Assembly: GCA_009936885.1 (NCBI GenBank)
Contig: JAACDT010000162.1
Coordinates: 1-15,230 of the forward strand
Direction: 5' to 3'
DNA: 15,230 nucleotides
Origin: Alphaproteobacteria bacterium
GTDB taxonomy: Bacteria > Pseudomonadota > Alphaproteobacteria > Puniceispirillales > Puniceispirillaceae
Shown here: one piece after another, positions 6,094-13,947 of the stretch
Numbering within the stretch: the stretch's first letter is position 1
Layout: each line of letters opens with the position of its first letter
Notes under the pieces: model-generated
Database searches by the model: none
What the model saw: only the letters and a program-made list of their open reading frames with translations
What the model was told of the DNA's origin: nothing
Made by a program: the position numbers and the translations under genes

Positions 6094-7696
6094 TTGGAAA
6101 ACTTGGCGCGTTCAAGCCATTTATTCGAACATTTATACAGGCTGGCTTTTTACATAAAAAAGCTCGCTGAAAAGCAGCAGAGAGTTCATCAAGATTAGTA
6201 ACATATTCACCATGGCCACCAAGTGCAACGGCTACCTCGTCGTATCGGGCATCAGTTAGCCCACACGCAAACACCCTGTCTGGCCCAAACTGCTGCTCCT
6301 GTATTCTAACTTCAGCATTCCATTTGAGGTCATTGCCTATTACGACTATCACCGGAAGATTTTCACGCACTGCGGTTTCAAACTCAGCGAGATGAAAACC
6401 AATAGTACCATCTCCCATAAAAGCTAAGATATGCTTTTCGGGGTATGCAAGTTTAATAGCCATGGCATAGCTCAAGCTGCCACCAATAGCCCCCGACGTC
6501 CCGTTAATCATAATTAGATAACGGGTTAGAAGAGACTGTACCCATTGACCAATTTCACCACCATCCGAAACAGCAATGACGTCATCGCGAGAAGACAAAA
6601 TTGTATTTACCGTAGAGGCGAAAGTTAAAGAGTTTAGTTCGGCATGGTTTGTCTGGTTTTCTAAAATAGAAAAATCACGGTGGTCAATGGCTCTGCGCAG
6701 CGCGGCAACCCATTTACGGCCACCGGTTCTTTCAGAAGCCAGTTTTTGAAGCATATCAATCGCAGTTAATGGCCCAATATCTTCAGCTTCCTTCAACCTA
6801 TCACCAAGGTTGTTACGCGCTTTCGTCACAAGCTCATGGCTGCCAATGTAAGCAAACCATTCAGCATTTGCATTAAAGGCTTCAACTGACCCATATGAAA
6901 GTGTGAAATCTATCGGTTTTCCAACCACAATTACTAAATCAACAAGGTTAATCATTGATTTAATATTGCCAAGCCTTGGGTCATTAAAGCCCCGGGGGCT
7001 CTCCATCATAACCACAGGCGCATTAAGCTGCGTCTCTAGTTCTTTTAGTTTTTCTGCAAAATGGGTCATCCCAAAGAAGGGACCGACGATAATTAATGGC
7101 TGTTCAGCCGACGCAAATGCCTTAATAAGTCTTGCCGAGGGTTCCTCTACATCTCGAGCACTTTTATAGTTTTGCTTTAAATCAGTAAATGGTTCAGCTA
7201 GTTCAGTGTTTAAGATATCTGCTGCGAGTGCCAGGTGTGTAGGGCCTGGAACACCGTCTTTTGCAAATTTGATAGCTTTTAAAACATTCGGAATGAGATT
7301 TTTTGTCTCGTTAATTCTCTCAGAGTATTTAGTCAGAGCACAGGTTATTTTTACCTGGTCCATTTCCTGAAAACTTCCCTTTCCATCTAATTCTACCTCG
7401 GAATCACCACTAAGCAACAGAACAGGTGTTTGTGATTGAGTTGCTGTAAATAAAGGAGCTATTGCATTACAAAGGCCCGCTCCTGCTGTGACCATCGCAA
7501 CACCAATTCTGCCTGTCATTCTTGCATATGCTTCTGCCATATAAACTGCAGCAGCCTCGTGCCTCACATGTATTATCCTGATATCCTCATCAAGGCAGGC
7601 GTCAAATAGAACCATTATTTGATTTCCTGAGAGGGCAAAAATAGTATCTACCCCCTCAGACTTTAGAATTTTAATTAAAGCGATAGATGCTTTCAT
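6086..7696 (-). CDS. Thiamine-diphosphate-dependent enzyme, acetolactate synthase-like
   Basis: The protein has 536 residues with the three-part layout of the ALS/POX/benzoylformate decarboxylase group. The N-terminal pyrimidine domain has the catalytic Glu47 in VRHEAAAVYMAEAYARMTG. The middle domain runs from about 185 to 320. The C-terminal pyrophosphate domain has the GDG...N motif (GDG at 428-430, Asn454). TAGAGLCNA (70-78) and GSFQEMDQ (107-114) are further family sequences. Such enzymes join, cleave or decarboxylate 2-keto compounds. It is shorter than IolD (a ring-opening hydrolase) and does not look like sulfoacetaldehyde acetyltransferase. No small regulatory ALS subunit gene lies nearby, which argues against branched-chain amino-acid synthesis. 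A 61-base gap separates it from SDR-C upstream, and its stop overlaps the kinase start. A decarboxylase, carboligase or C-C hydrolase role in the pathway is inference. Confidence 0.87.
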   Translation of the reverse strand: MKASIALIKILKSEGVDTIFALSGNQIMVLFDACLDEDIRIIHVRHEAAAVYMAEAYARMTGRIGVAMVTAGAGLCNAIAPLFTATQSQTPVLLLSGDSEVELDGKGSFQEMDQVKITCALTKYSERINETKNLIPNVLKAIKFAKDGVPGPTHLALAADILNTELAEPFTDLKQNYKSARDVEEPSARLIKAFASAEQPLIIVGPFFGMTHFAEKLKELETQLNAPVVMMESPRGFNDPRLGNIKSMINLVDLVIVVGKPIDFTLSYGSVEAFNANAEWFAYIGSHELVTKARNNLGDRLKEAEDIGPLTAIDMLQKLASERTGGRKWVAALRRAIDHRDFSILENQTNHAELNSLTFASTVNTILSSRDDVIAVSDGGEIGQWVQSLLTRYLIMINGTSGAIGGSLSYAMAIKLAYPEKHILAFMGDGTIGFHLAEFETAVRENLPVIVVIGNDLKWNAEVRIQEQQFGPDRVFACGLTDARYDEVAVALGGHGEYVTNLDELSAAFQRAFLCKKPACINVRINGLNAPSFPNE

Positions 7697-7757
7697 AACT
7701 CAAACCCCAAATTTTTATTTAGCCGTTCTGAAAAGGAGAACATAGAGTGCCTCATTG

Positions 7758-8474
7758 TCAGCCAATCGAATATCCTCCATCAACAATAATCGTTTGCCCC
7801 GTTATAAATGCTGCTTGGTCACTAGCTAGAAACATTGCTGGTCCAGCAATATCATCAGGATTCCCCCATCGGGAAAAGGGTGTCCGATCAATGACTGCTT
7901 TATAATGTTCTTGGTCATCACGTCCCTTTTGAGTTTGTTCGGTGACAACAAAGCCTGGTGCAATTGCATTTACCCTTACACCCTTTGGCGCGTATTTTAA
8001 TGCCATTGATTTTGTAAGCTGGTGGATTCCAGCTTTGCTTGCTCCATAGGCAGGTACCTTTGGGCTACCGAAAAAACTATACATAGAAGCAATATTGATT
8101 ACTGTACCCTTCGCACCAATGATTGCTGGCTCAAAAGTCTTTATGACATCAAAATTGCCAATCAGATTGATATCGATAACATGACGGAAAATATCGATGT
8201 CATCTTCATTATCGCGGCGTGAAATCGCGGCACAATTAACCAAAACATCTATTTTGGAAAACTGTTTTGCTAAAGCAGATATTTCAACGGTATTACATAC
8301 ATCAAGCTGGTGATATGTCTCCACTCCATCTGGCATAGATAACGGGGAAGTTTCTGCCCCGGTGATAATTACACGGTCGCCCTGTTTTACTGCTGCTTTT
8401 GCAATCGCAGCACCAATTCCATCTCGGCTTGCTCCAATCACCAGCCATATACGCTTTCTCGTTTTATTTATCAT
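7758..8474 (-). CDS. Short-chain dehydrogenase/reductase (SDR-C)
   Basis: This 238-residue classical SDR has a nucleotide loop GASRDGIG (14-21), where the usual leading Thr is Ile. It also has NCAA (80-83), catalytic Ser130 in INIASMYS, YGASK (143-147), and IAPGFVVTEQ after it. The end, ITGQTIIVDGGYS, is the normal family C-terminus. It resembles the KduD / gluconate 5-dehydrogenase / 3-oxoacyl reductase-like group that oxidises or reduces a secondary hydroxyl in sugar acids and polyols with NAD(P). It lacks the usual acidic residue right after the second strand (IITGAET), so cofactor choice is unclear. Its ATG follows the SDR-B stop codon without a single base between, a sign of tight coupling. 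The substrate is not assigned. Confidence 0.92.
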   Translation of the reverse strand: MINKTRKRIWLVIGASRDGIGAAIAKAAVKQGDRVIITGAETSPLSMPDGVETYHQLDVCNTVEISALAKQFSKIDVLVNCAAISRRDNEDDIDIFRHVIDINLIGNFDVIKTFEPAIIGAKGTVINIASMYSFFGSPKVPAYGASKAGIHQLTKSMALKYAPKGVRVNAIAPGFVVTEQTQKGRDDQEHYKAVIDRTPFSRWGNPDDIAGPAMFLASDQAAFITGQTIIVDGGYSIG

Positions 8475-9224
8475 TTATATCACAAATCCTCCCCCTCCCA
8501 GATTAAGCATGGAGCCACTGGCGTAGTTAAAATTTCCTGAAATTAAATTTATTACTGGAGTTGCGATATCAGAGGTTTCGGCTACTGAACCACAAGCGAT
8601 TGATGCCTCAATTTCTAATCTAGTTTTTGTATCTGTAAGTGCATTTTCAGTCATATCAGTTCTTGTAACGCCCGGACGAACAGAAAATAAAGAAATACCG
8701 TGTGGAGCAAGCTCCTTTGCAGCGCCTATTGTAAAAACGTCCACGGCACCTTTGCTCGCAGCATAAACAGTTTTATGCATTCTGCCGCCAATGGTTGCGG
8801 CCATAGATGACAAATTAACAATGATGCCCGGTCTGCCAATATCCATCGCTTGCTTTGCAAATTCCTGACAACACAGGATGAGGCCTACTACATTGACTTT
8901 CATTGTGGACATAACAAACTCATAGTCGACTTCTGTTACAGGCCTTTCTCCGTTATCGATCCCTGCAGCTGTGACAAGAGCATCTGCTGGCCCCATTTCT
9001 TGGACAATCTTTTTGAAGAAATCCGAAATACTTTTGGAGTCGGTAACATCCAAAGGAAAGGCTTTTATTCGACCATTAGAAGCTTTTTCCATGTCAGAAG
9101 CTAATTTCTGGTTTAGACTATAACTTATAGCTACTTTCCAACCATCATCCAACGCCGATAGTGCAATTTGTCTCCCGATTCCTCGGTTTCCTCCAGTAAC
9201 GATTAACAGACGTTCCTTTTTCAT
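8475..9224 (-). CDS. Short-chain dehydrogenase/reductase (SDR-B)
   Basis: This 249-residue classical SDR has TGGNRGIG (10-17), LDVTD (58-62), TAAG (85-88), the catalytic Ser139/140 in VNLSSMAA, Tyr154 and Lys158 in YAASK, and SVRPGVTRTDM. The C-terminus ends in GGGGFVI and lacks the usual 'VDGG' by one residue change (NLGGGG). It is close in style to YgfF- and FabG-like oxidoreductases. The Arg in the glycine-rich loop and Ser residues after the second strand (ISYSLNQ) favour NADPH, so it may work in the reducing direction. It starts in the stop of the large lyase subunit (ATGA overlap, with AAGGA ahead) and its stop touches SDR-C. It is clearly different in sequence from SDR-A and SDR-C, so it is not a recent duplication. 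Confidence 0.92.
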   Translation of the reverse strand: MKKERLLIVTGGNRGIGRQIALSALDDGWKVAISYSLNQKLASDMEKASNGRIKAFPLDVTDSKSISDFFKKIVQEMGPADALVTAAGIDNGERPVTEVDYEFVMSTMKVNVVGLILCCQEFAKQAMDIGRPGIIVNLSSMAATIGGRMHKTVYAASKGAVDVFTIGAAKELAPHGISLFSVRPGVTRTDMTENALTDTKTRLEIEASIACGSVAETSDIATPVINLISGNFNYASGSMLNLGGGGFVI

Positions 9225-10432
9225 AATGCATCCTTTAGCCTAGGTAGAATAAACTGTCCCTCACGAAGTGCTTCTGATGCTGTCTGATGTCCATTAAAAA
9301 CCTTATTGATTATCGAGAGTGTAGCTATTTGAGCAGCACAACGGTCAAGTTTTCCAGTGAAATAATCTTCTAGCTCAACATCTATTTCATCACGCCAAAA
9401 GCGCAAGGTTTCCGGGTTTCCGCAGATTTTTATTATTGGGCAAAGGAGATTGCTTGTTGGGTTAAATACACCCATAGCAAATAAACCAAGATTACAGCCT
9501 GCCATCATCATGCCAGTCAGTGATGTAGGGCTAAAGAAGGGCGTATCCATAAAGTGTAACCCTTGTCCAGAAGGGGACTTCCCAAAACTAAGTGCGGAAG
9601 AAAAATCCGCAGTTCCTGTCTTGCTAACAGCGCCCATAGATTTTTCAATCAAGGTAGTCAGACCACCATCGATGTTCTCCTTAGTAGGGTTTGTACCACG
9701 GTAATCTTTCCCACTATCTTTCATGATAAGCCCAGAACGATAATCAATGAAGTTTAGGATAGCTTGTCTTGTCTCGTGAGATGGGCCCCTGTCGCTAAAA
9801 ATTGTTTCTGCACCAATGAATTCTGATGTCTCAGAAACAATAGCTGATCCGCCACTTTTCACAGTAAGATCCGTAATATCGCCAATAATAGGGTTTGCAC
9901 AAATGCTGCTCGAAACATCGCTACCACCACATTCGAGTGCTAGCGATAGGCCACTTAGATTTACTTCTGAACGGCTCTGTTGTAATTTTTGCTGCTGGTC
10001 GGCTAAAAATTGCATTTTCTCAATTCCATCAGTCACAGCCTGCTTTCGCCCATTGCTGTTCATGAAAGCTAAATATTCTATTGGAATTGTTGCTTGCACC
10101 TCTTTTTTTATCAGCTCTAAGGAAGATGCATCATGCGTAATTACGAGTGCTGCGCCAACATGCGGATGAGCCAGTATACTTGTAATGAAGTCAAAAAGAA
10201 CATCCTCATCAGTTTTTTGTAATCCACGAGAAAAGCCTCCAGAGACACAAATTATGTGTTGGTCACTTGCAGCAATGGTAGATGCAAGCCAGTCAGTTAA
10301 TGCAACTGTAGACAGAACAATAAGATGATTGCGGACACCTATTCTGCCATCAGAACGTTGAAAGCCATACCACCTTAGGCTCTGGGAATAATCAAAAAGC
10401 TCACTATTATTCACAGTTGTGGACATGAACAT
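9221..10432 (-). CDS. UxaA/GarD/SuyB-family (sulfo)lyase, large subunit
   Basis: The protein has 403 residues from ATG at 10432; a start at 10468 would lie deeper inside the small-subunit gene, and AAGGG precedes 10432. It corresponds to the C-terminal catalytic part of altronate/galactarate dehydratases and to SuyB of (2R)-sulfolactate sulfo-lyase. Landmarks are YGFQRSDGRIGVRNHL (22-37), ALECGGSD (165-172), SETSEFIGAE (200-209), NPTKENIDGGLTTLIEKS (248-265), GLHFMDTP (291-298), TGMMMAGC (306-313) and CPIIKICGNP (331-340). Dehydratases of this family use iron and remove water (or sulfite in SuyAB) from a 2-hydroxy acid. The segment that usually reads TGRGTPxGN in altronate/galactarate enzymes, as I recall it, is MGVFNPTSN here (320-328), which suggests an altered substrate. 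It overlaps the small-subunit gene by 26 bases and SDR-B by 4. Confidence 0.9.
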   Translation of the reverse strand: MFMSTTVNNSELFDYSQSLRWYGFQRSDGRIGVRNHLIVLSTVALTDWLASTIAASDQHIICVSGGFSRGLQKTDEDVLFDFITSILAHPHVGAALVITHDASSLELIKKEVQATIPIEYLAFMNSNGRKQAVTDGIEKMQFLADQQQKLQQSRSEVNLSGLSLALECGGSDVSSSICANPIIGDITDLTVKSGGSAIVSETSEFIGAETIFSDRGPSHETRQAILNFIDYRSGLIMKDSGKDYRGTNPTKENIDGGLTTLIEKSMGAVSKTGTADFSSALSFGKSPSGQGLHFMDTPFFSPTSLTGMMMAGCNLGLFAMGVFNPTSNLLCPIIKICGNPETLRFWRDEIDVELEDYFTGKLDRCAAQIATLSIINKVFNGHQTASEALREGQFILPRLKDAL

Positions 10433-10667
10433 GCTCGCCCTTTTCAATGAAACTTGTCGCAACGCCAATTCTCACACCATATTTGATGATAGCGTCCCCC
10501 CTAGCTATAGGAAGCAGACTAATCTTATGACCAAATGGTATGTTACCGTTAATGACCATTCCGTTATCTAAGCACTGGATTTCTGATTTTTCGTCTAATA
10601 GGGTGACTACGTTGTCAGCTGCATCCAACATTAAGAACCGTCGACCTTTTGGACACTCTAGTTGCAT
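10407..10667 (-). CDS. SAF-domain small subunit of the UxaA/GarD/SuyA-type lyase
   Basis: This 86-residue protein is the stand-alone version of the N-terminal domain of UxaA. IPFGHKISLLPIARGD (43-58), IIKYGVRIG (60-68) and the histidine-rich end GEHVHVHN (77-84) are the family marks; His47, His79, His81 and His83 are candidates for metal or substrate contact. It should pair with the large subunit encoded directly downstream to form the active dehydratase or sulfo-lyase. A strong GGAGG (10674-10678) sits 6 bases ahead of the ATG, inside the end of SDR-A, and the two genes overlap by 10 bases. Separate small and large genes are found in SuyAB and in several uncharacterised altronate-dehydratase relatives, whereas E. 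coli UxaA and GarD are single chains. Confidence 0.92.
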   Translation of the reverse strand: MQLECPKGRRFLMLDAADNVVTLLDEKSEIQCLDNGMVINGNIPFGHKISLLPIARGDAIIKYGVRIGVATSFIEKGEHVHVHNCE

Positions 10668-11386
10668 ACAATTCCTCCATCCACATTTATTACCTGACCT
10701 GTGACATATGCTGAGTCGGGGCTAAGTAAAAATTGAATAACGCTTGCAACTTCATCAGGGGTGCCAAGGCGTTTCATAGGAATTTCACCGAGCACGGTTT
10801 CGATCCCGCGTTTAGCAATTATCTTTTGAGGCATTGATGTATCAATGAACCCTGGCGCTACAGCATTTACGAGGATGTTCGGCGCCTCTTTTCTCGATAG
10901 CGAGCGTACCATACCAACCAATGCTCCTTTTGCTGCGCTGTAAGCAGTATGATGTGGAGCTCCCCTGCGAAAGGCTAATGAGCTCACTAGAATTAAACGC
11001 GAAGAAGGTTCCTTTAACATCGCTTTACGCGCTTCTGCATAAAGCATGTAGATGTTACGGATGTTGGCATCCATCACAGGGTCGAAGATATTTTTAACAT
11101 CACCAGGCACCATATTGTCAGGTATAAATATGCCTGCCAAATGAACCAATCCATAAATTCTTGTCTCTTTTTTAAGGAGGGTGGTACAGGTATTCTCGTC
11201 GTCCATGCCAGAGCAATAATAAATAAGTCGACTGGTATCAGTACATGCAGATTTCAAAATATTGGCGCCCTGTGGGTTAATATCTATAGCTATGACACGA
11301 GCACCGAGAGAGAGCAGGCGTTTAACTAATGGAACGCCTATTCCGCCAGAAGCGCCTGTAACAATAATTGTTTTTCCTTCAAACAT
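10658..11386 (-). CDS. Short-chain dehydrogenase/reductase (SDR-A)
   Basis: This 242-residue classical SDR has TGASGGIG (10-17), an acidic Asp35 after the second strand (VIAIDIN) that favours NAD, LAG (83-85), Ser135/136 in LVSSLA, YSAAK (149-153), and VAPGFIDTSM. The end, VTGQVINVDGG, is typical. It is the first enzyme after the terminator-like hairpin and overlaps the SAF subunit gene by 10 bases. NAD preference and the first position would suit an initial oxidation of a hydroxyl on the imported compound, but this is inference. The ribosome site is weak (AGGT about 10 bases ahead), which contrasts with the strong sites of its neighbours. Confidence 0.92.
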   Translation of the reverse strand: MFEGKTIIVTGASGGIGVPLVKRLLSLGARVIAIDINPQGANILKSACTDTSRLIYYCSGMDDENTCTTLLKKETRIYGLVHLAGIFIPDNMVPGDVKNIFDPVMDANIRNIYMLYAEARKAMLKEPSSRLILVSSLAFRRGAPHHTAYSAAKGALVGMVRSLSRKEAPNILVNAVAPGFIDTSMPQKIIAKRGIETVLGEIPMKRLGTPDEVASVIQFLLSPDSAYVTGQVINVDGGIVCN

Positions 11387-11425
11387 TTCACATTACCTGT
11401 AAAAATATGATTTATGACAGTCTGT

Positions 11426-11455
11426 AAAAAAGGGCCTGTGAATTCACAGGCCCTT
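11426..11455 (-). terminator. Rho-independent terminator-like hairpin after the TRAP binding-protein gene
   Basis: Arms AAGGGCCTGTG and CACAGGCCCTT enclose AATT, making a perfect 26-base palindrome at 11430-11455. Read on the minus strand it gives an 11-bp GC-rich stem followed by a run of six T (complement of 11431-11426), the form of an intrinsic terminator. It lies 33 bases after the dctP stop and 43 bases before SDR-A. It should end or reduce transcription after the transporter genes, or protect the 3' end of a shorter, more abundant transporter mRNA. Confidence 0.85.
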
Positions 11456-11488
11456 CAAAAATCAATGATAATGATCATCGGTTAAGAT

Positions 11489-12535
11489 TTAGCGGCCTAT
11501 GACACGATTGTTTCTGTCAGCGAGGTCAGCTTCAGCCTCGGCAACGGCTTTTTCAAATTTCTTAAGCCATTTATCGCCATATTTGTCTGCAAACCAAACT
11601 TTCATTTTATCGCGAGCTGCGACAAAAGTTGCCTTTTCTTCTGGAGATGGAACATATATTTCACCACCAAAGCCAACGAACTCTGCGAGAGCACGGGAAT
11701 CATACTCCTTGTTCCAATCAGACTGAATCATCGAGGCTTGCTGAACACCATCAATAACCAAGTCTTGCAAGTCAGCAGGAAGGCTCTGCAACCATGAGTC
11801 AGACATCCACCAAAAACCAAACAAATAAGCGTGTTCGTCAAGTGTTACATACTTCACAGCTTCATACATTTTTGTTGGAATGATATCTGTAGCTGCATTT
11901 TTTGTGCCCTCTACTACTCCTGTTTGTAGTGAAGTGTAAAGTTCTCCCCAGGCAACCGGTGTGGGATTTCCGCCGAGTGCTTTAATAAACTCAATCTGCA
12001 ATGGTGAGTTGATGGTTCTCATCTTCACACCTTTCATATCCGCAGCTGATTTTATAAGTTTTTTCGTGGTAAAGAAATTACGCCAACGGCCTGTGTTACC
12101 AACAGCTACAAGACGTACATTACCTGTCGCCTTTAGAATTTCATCACGCACTTCATCAAAGAAAGAGCTTTGCGCGATGTGCTCCGCAATTGAGTCGCCA
12201 TTCATCATATAGGGAATGTCCGTAACCTGTAATTCAGGCCAGAAATTGGCTATTCCACCAACCGTAGTATGAGTTAACTCGAGTGTATTAAGTTGCACCT
12301 GCTCAATCATATCGCGGAAGTTACCAAGTTGGGCTCCAGGATAAATTTCGACAGTTATGCGGCCATTAGACCTAGCTTCTAAAAAGGACTTTAAAAACTC
12401 TCCAGGAACTTGGTCGTCAGATGTTACTGGACCCACATGGCCATACTTTATTGTATATTCAGCAGCAAAAGAAGCCGCTGGTAAGCATATAGCCAAAAGG
12501 GACGCTATTATTGTCTTGCGAAATAATACTTTCAT
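11489..12535 (-). CDS. dctP: TRAP transporter solute-binding protein, DctP family
   Basis: The protein has 348 residues from ATG at 12535, where AGGAGGA (12547-12541) is 5 bases away; a longer frame from 12583 has no such site and would bury the signal peptide. Residues 1-24 form a Sec signal (FRKTIIASLLAICLPAASFA, cut before AEYTIKYG). The mature part has the DctP order: IYPGAQLG (64-71), a helix region with TDIPYM, GRWRNFF (149-155), and DMKGVKMRT (167-174) with Arg173 at the place of the conserved arginine that binds the ligand carboxylate. GELYTSLQTGVVEG (197-210) follows. It is a periplasmic protein that captures an organic acid and hands it to the membrane subunits encoded upstream. Its position before a strong hairpin fits higher expression than that of the enzymes. 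The ligand is unknown. Confidence 0.95.
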   Translation of the reverse strand: MKVLFRKTIIASLLAICLPAASFAAEYTIKYGHVGPVTSDDQVPGEFLKSFLEARSNGRITVEIYPGAQLGNFRDMIEQVQLNTLELTHTTVGGIANFWPELQVTDIPYMMNGDSIAEHIAQSSFFDEVRDEILKATGNVRLVAVGNTGRWRNFFTTKKLIKSAADMKGVKMRTINSPLQIEFIKALGGNPTPVAWGELYTSLQTGVVEGTKNAATDIIPTKMYEAVKYVTLDEHAYLFGFWWMSDSWLQSLPADLQDLVIDGVQQASMIQSDWNKEYDSRALAEFVGFGGEIYVPSPEEKATFVAARDKMKVWFADKYGDKWLKKFEKAVAEAEADLADRNNRVIGR

Positions 12536-12540
12536 AGCTT

Positions 12541-12547
12541 TCCTCCT
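12541..12547 (-). promoter_or_regulatory. Strong ribosome binding site of dctP
   Basis: AGGAGGA on the minus strand, 5 bases before ATG at 12535, is nearly the full anti-16S sequence. It settles the start, and suits a binding protein needed in large amounts. Confidence 0.8.
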
Positions 12548-12622
12548 AATTTTTACACTGTAGAAGAAAATGATTGCACTCAAATCGTGTTTTGTAAACG
12601 AGTTTGACCATAAAAGCTGTTC

Positions 12623-13909
12623 TTATCCATAACCAAGCAATCTTGGCACTGTCATTGAGACCGCTGGAAAGTAGGTCACCAAAACTATGATAGCGATATG
12701 AACGATGTAGAATGGCAACATTTCTGATACTACAGATTCGATACGTTCACGGCTTACTGCTGATGCAACAAAAAGAATTAGTCCCATTGGCGGAGTTGCA
12801 AGTCCGATTGTTAAGTTAACACACATAATAATAGCGAAATGCAACGGGTCTACACCCACAGCAAGCGCAGTTGGTGTGAGAATTGGTCCCAAAATCAGAA
12901 TTGCGGGGCCAGCGTCAAGAAACATGCCAATGACTATGAGGATCAGGTTAATCATCAGCAATACTGTGTATTTATTATCAGTATATTCAAACAGAAATGC
13001 TGTTAAAAGTTTAGGTACACCTGACAGCGTTGCAATCCAAGCAAAAACAGTTGCCATCCCAACCGCCATCAGGATTACACTTGATGATATAGCTGTCCGA
13101 AAAAGCATATTCTTGACCCTTGTAAGCGGCAGGCTTTTCATGAACAAACACAAAATAATCGCGTAAACTACCGCAGCTCCTGCAGCTTCCGTGGGAGTAA
13201 AAACCCCCGAAAGTATGCCGCCTATTATAATAAATGGAGTGAGTAATGGCCAAAATGCATTAAGCCCTGCTTTTGCAGCGACACGGATTCCCGGAAACCT
13301 ATCAGCAACCGGGTATTCGCGGCGCCGCGCAATTATGGACACCATTGTCATTAAGCCAACACCGGTAAGCAACCCTGGCACGACCCCTGCGAGAAACAAT
13401 GCGGCAACAGATATCTCCATTATGTACGCATAAACGATCATAATTATGCTTGGCGGAATGATTGGCCCAATAACCGATGAGGCCGCTGTTACTGCAGCTG
13501 AAAATTTTCTAGAATAGCCTTGTTTTTCCATTGCTGGAATCAACATCGAACCTAATGCGGAAGTGTCTGCCACAGCAGAACCACTTACACCTGCGAAGAA
13601 AATTGATGAAACGACATTAACATGAGCAAGACCACCTCTCAAATGGCCAACAAGGACTCTGGCGAAATATACTAAACGTTCTGTAATGCCTCCAACATTC
13701 ATAATTTCCCCAGCGAGGATAAACATGGGAATAGCAAGCAACGGAAATTGATTGATACCTATGTAAAGCTTTTGAGCGATGATAGCCAAGAAGAATTCTT
13801 TGTCGGCTATTATCAATCCTATCATTGGCGCGGCTCCTAGAGCGAAAACAATCGGCATGCCAACGGATATCAAGACAAGCATTATCCATATAAATGTTAC
13901 AGGTATCAT
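12623..13909 (-). CDS. dctM: TRAP transporter large permease subunit, DctM family
   Basis: The 428-residue inner-membrane protein has about twelve hydrophobic segments and matches the usual DctM length. Clear family marks are PLLAIPMFILAGEIMN (56-71), GVSGSAVADTSALGSMLIP (107-125), AASSVIGPIIPPSI (142-155), and in the second half FTPTEAAGAAVVYA and NLTIGLATPPMGLILF. The repeated 'PP' loops are the two halves of the sodium/substrate site. It carries solute across the membrane together with the small subunit, driven by a sodium gradient. GGAGGG stands 6 bases ahead of the ATG. It is 38 bases after dctQ and 87 bases before dctP. Confidence 0.95.
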   Translation of the reverse strand: MIPVTFIWIMLVLISVGMPIVFALGAAPMIGLIIADKEFFLAIIAQKLYIGINQFPLLAIPMFILAGEIMNVGGITERLVYFARVLVGHLRGGLAHVNVVSSIFFAGVSGSAVADTSALGSMLIPAMEKQGYSRKFSAAVTAASSVIGPIIPPSIIMIVYAYIMEISVAALFLAGVVPGLLTGVGLMTMVSIIARRREYPVADRFPGIRVAAKAGLNAFWPLLTPFIIIGGILSGVFTPTEAAGAAVVYAIILCLFMKSLPLTRVKNMLFRTAISSSVILMAVGMATVFAWIATLSGVPKLLTAFLFEYTDNKYTVLLMINLILIVIGMFLDAGPAILILGPILTPTALAVGVDPLHFAIIMCVNLTIGLATPPMGLILFVASAVSRERIESVVSEMLPFYIVHIAIIVLVTYFPAVSMTVPRLLGYG

Positions 13910-13947
13910 CTTAAGCCCTCCAAAATGGAACTATGATATGAACATAT

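Noticed and set aside
6086..7696. Sulfoacetaldehyde acetyltransferase (Xsc) or IolD as the identity of the ThDP enzyme
   Set aside because: Both would fit attractive pathway stories, but the N-terminal motifs and length of 536 residues are closer to the general ALS-like group, so neither name is supported.
7758..9224. SDR-B and SDR-C as a recent tandem duplication
   Set aside because: Their loop, active-site neighbourhood and C-termini differ strongly, so they are old paralogues rather than a local copy.
9816..10169. Plus-strand open frame of 117 codons antisense to the large lyase subunit
   Set aside because: It overlaps a well-supported gene entirely and looks like a low-complexity shadow.
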